Source of the DNA: Prauserella alba
GTDB taxonomy: Bacteria > Actinomycetota > Actinomycetes > Mycobacteriales > Pseudonocardiaceae
Assembly: GCF_024171735.1 (NCBI RefSeq)
Contig: NZ_JAMTCH010000005.1
Location: 744,001-808,000 of the forward strand
Direction of reading: 5' to 3'
Length of the DNA stretch: 64,000 bases
The notes under the pieces are model-generated. The model was not told where the DNA came from, searched no databases, and worked only from the letters and a program-made list of their open reading frames with translations. Position numbers and translations under genes: made by a program. Shown here piece by piece: positions 63,799 through 64,000 of the stretch (its first letter is position 1; each line of letters starts with the position of its first letter).

Positions 63799-64000
63799 CC
63801 GAACCCCGGCACGACGAGTATCAGCCACGCGACGGCCGGCGCCACGGCCACGACGAGCCCGCCGTAGATCATCAACTGCCGGAAGAACCTGTCCCGGTCC
63901 ACGTCGTCGTCGGCGTTGGCGAGCACGAGCGCACCGTTGGTGGAGAACGGGCTGACGTCCACGACGGTCGACGCGACGGCCAGCGCGCACACCATCCCGA
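63795..64000 (-). CDS. matC: C-terminus of a malonate carrier (MatC-like), cut by window edge
   Basis: Only the last 68 or so residues are visible; the N-terminal part lies beyond the right edge. The segment VDVSPFSTNGALVLANADDD, followed by RDRFFRQLMIYGG and a hydrophobic segment (LVVAVAPAVAWLILVV), fits the C-terminal end of MatC/SLC13-type dicarboxylate carriers. The position upstream of matB supports it. The Met at 63995 is internal. Confidence 0.75.
   Translation of the reverse strand, partial: GMVCALAVASTVVDVSPFSTNGALVLANADDDVDRDRFFRQLMIYGGLVVAVAPAVAWLILVVPGFG

Overview
The window is chromosomal DNA from a very high-GC actinobacterium, most likely a member of the Pseudonocardiaceae (Saccharomonospora/Amycolatopsis-like). 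The grounds are the strong G/C third-position bias, frequent GTG/TTG starts, the actinobacterial ribosomal gene order (str operon, then S10/spc/alpha operons), and an ESX-4 type VII secretion (T7SS) locus lying between truA and rplM-rpsI, as in mycobacteria. The genus is inferred from gene order and style, not from a database match.

Layout. 1-499: the start of a membrane-anchored protein leaving the left edge. 1137-5490: rpsL-rpsG-fusA-tuf. 5862-15517: S10 and spc operons (rpsJ to rplO). 15936-18624: secY-adk-map. 18950-23941: infA-rpmJ-rpsM-[63-aa unknown ORF]-rpsK-rpsD-rpoA-rplQ-truA. 24139-39740: ESX-4 machinery (an unknown 239-aa protein, a 27-aa micro-ORF, eccE, eccB, mycP, eccD, eccC, an Hsp70-like Rv3446c-family protein and two WXG100 proteins). 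40197-42939: rplM-rpsI-glmM. 43220-50811: two paralogous three-gene modules of putative T7SS substrates. 50808-53508: acyl carrier protein, ketosynthase and chain-length-factor-like genes joined to module 2 by overlapping start/stop codons. 53551-60813: a hydrolase, glmS, nnr, alr, a second hydrolase and tsaE. 60940-64000 (minus strand): a malonate uptake/activation operon, matC-[30-aa micro-ORF]-matB-fused carboxyltransferase.

How it works together. The left third is the translation and secretion core (ribosomal proteins, EF-G, EF-Tu, SecY, MetAP, RNA polymerase alpha). The middle encodes an apparently complete ESX-4 secretion apparatus: ATPase EccC, channel EccD, EccB, EccE and the mycosin protease. 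The duplicated modules downstream of glmM look like its dedicated cargo. Each has a short EspC/WXG100-like protein with a YxxxE signal, an 820-978 aa protein carrying a WXG core and two copies of a beta-like repeat, and a small protein with a shared acidic tail. The ACP-KS-CLF trio continues from module 2 without a gap, which raises the possibility that an acyl or polyketide product is connected with the secreted proteins. This is the best candidate for an undescribed system here.

Non-coding structure is rich. There is a family of palindromic REP/MITE-like repeats with the core CCCCCAAGGGCACTTTGG, one copy of which is read in frame inside the CLF-like gene. Intergenic tandem repeats occur with periods of 17, 21 and 22 bp. 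A 25-nt element is shared by the leaders of the str and S10 operons. Several strong hairpin terminators and a palindromic operator-like site upstream of eccB are also present.
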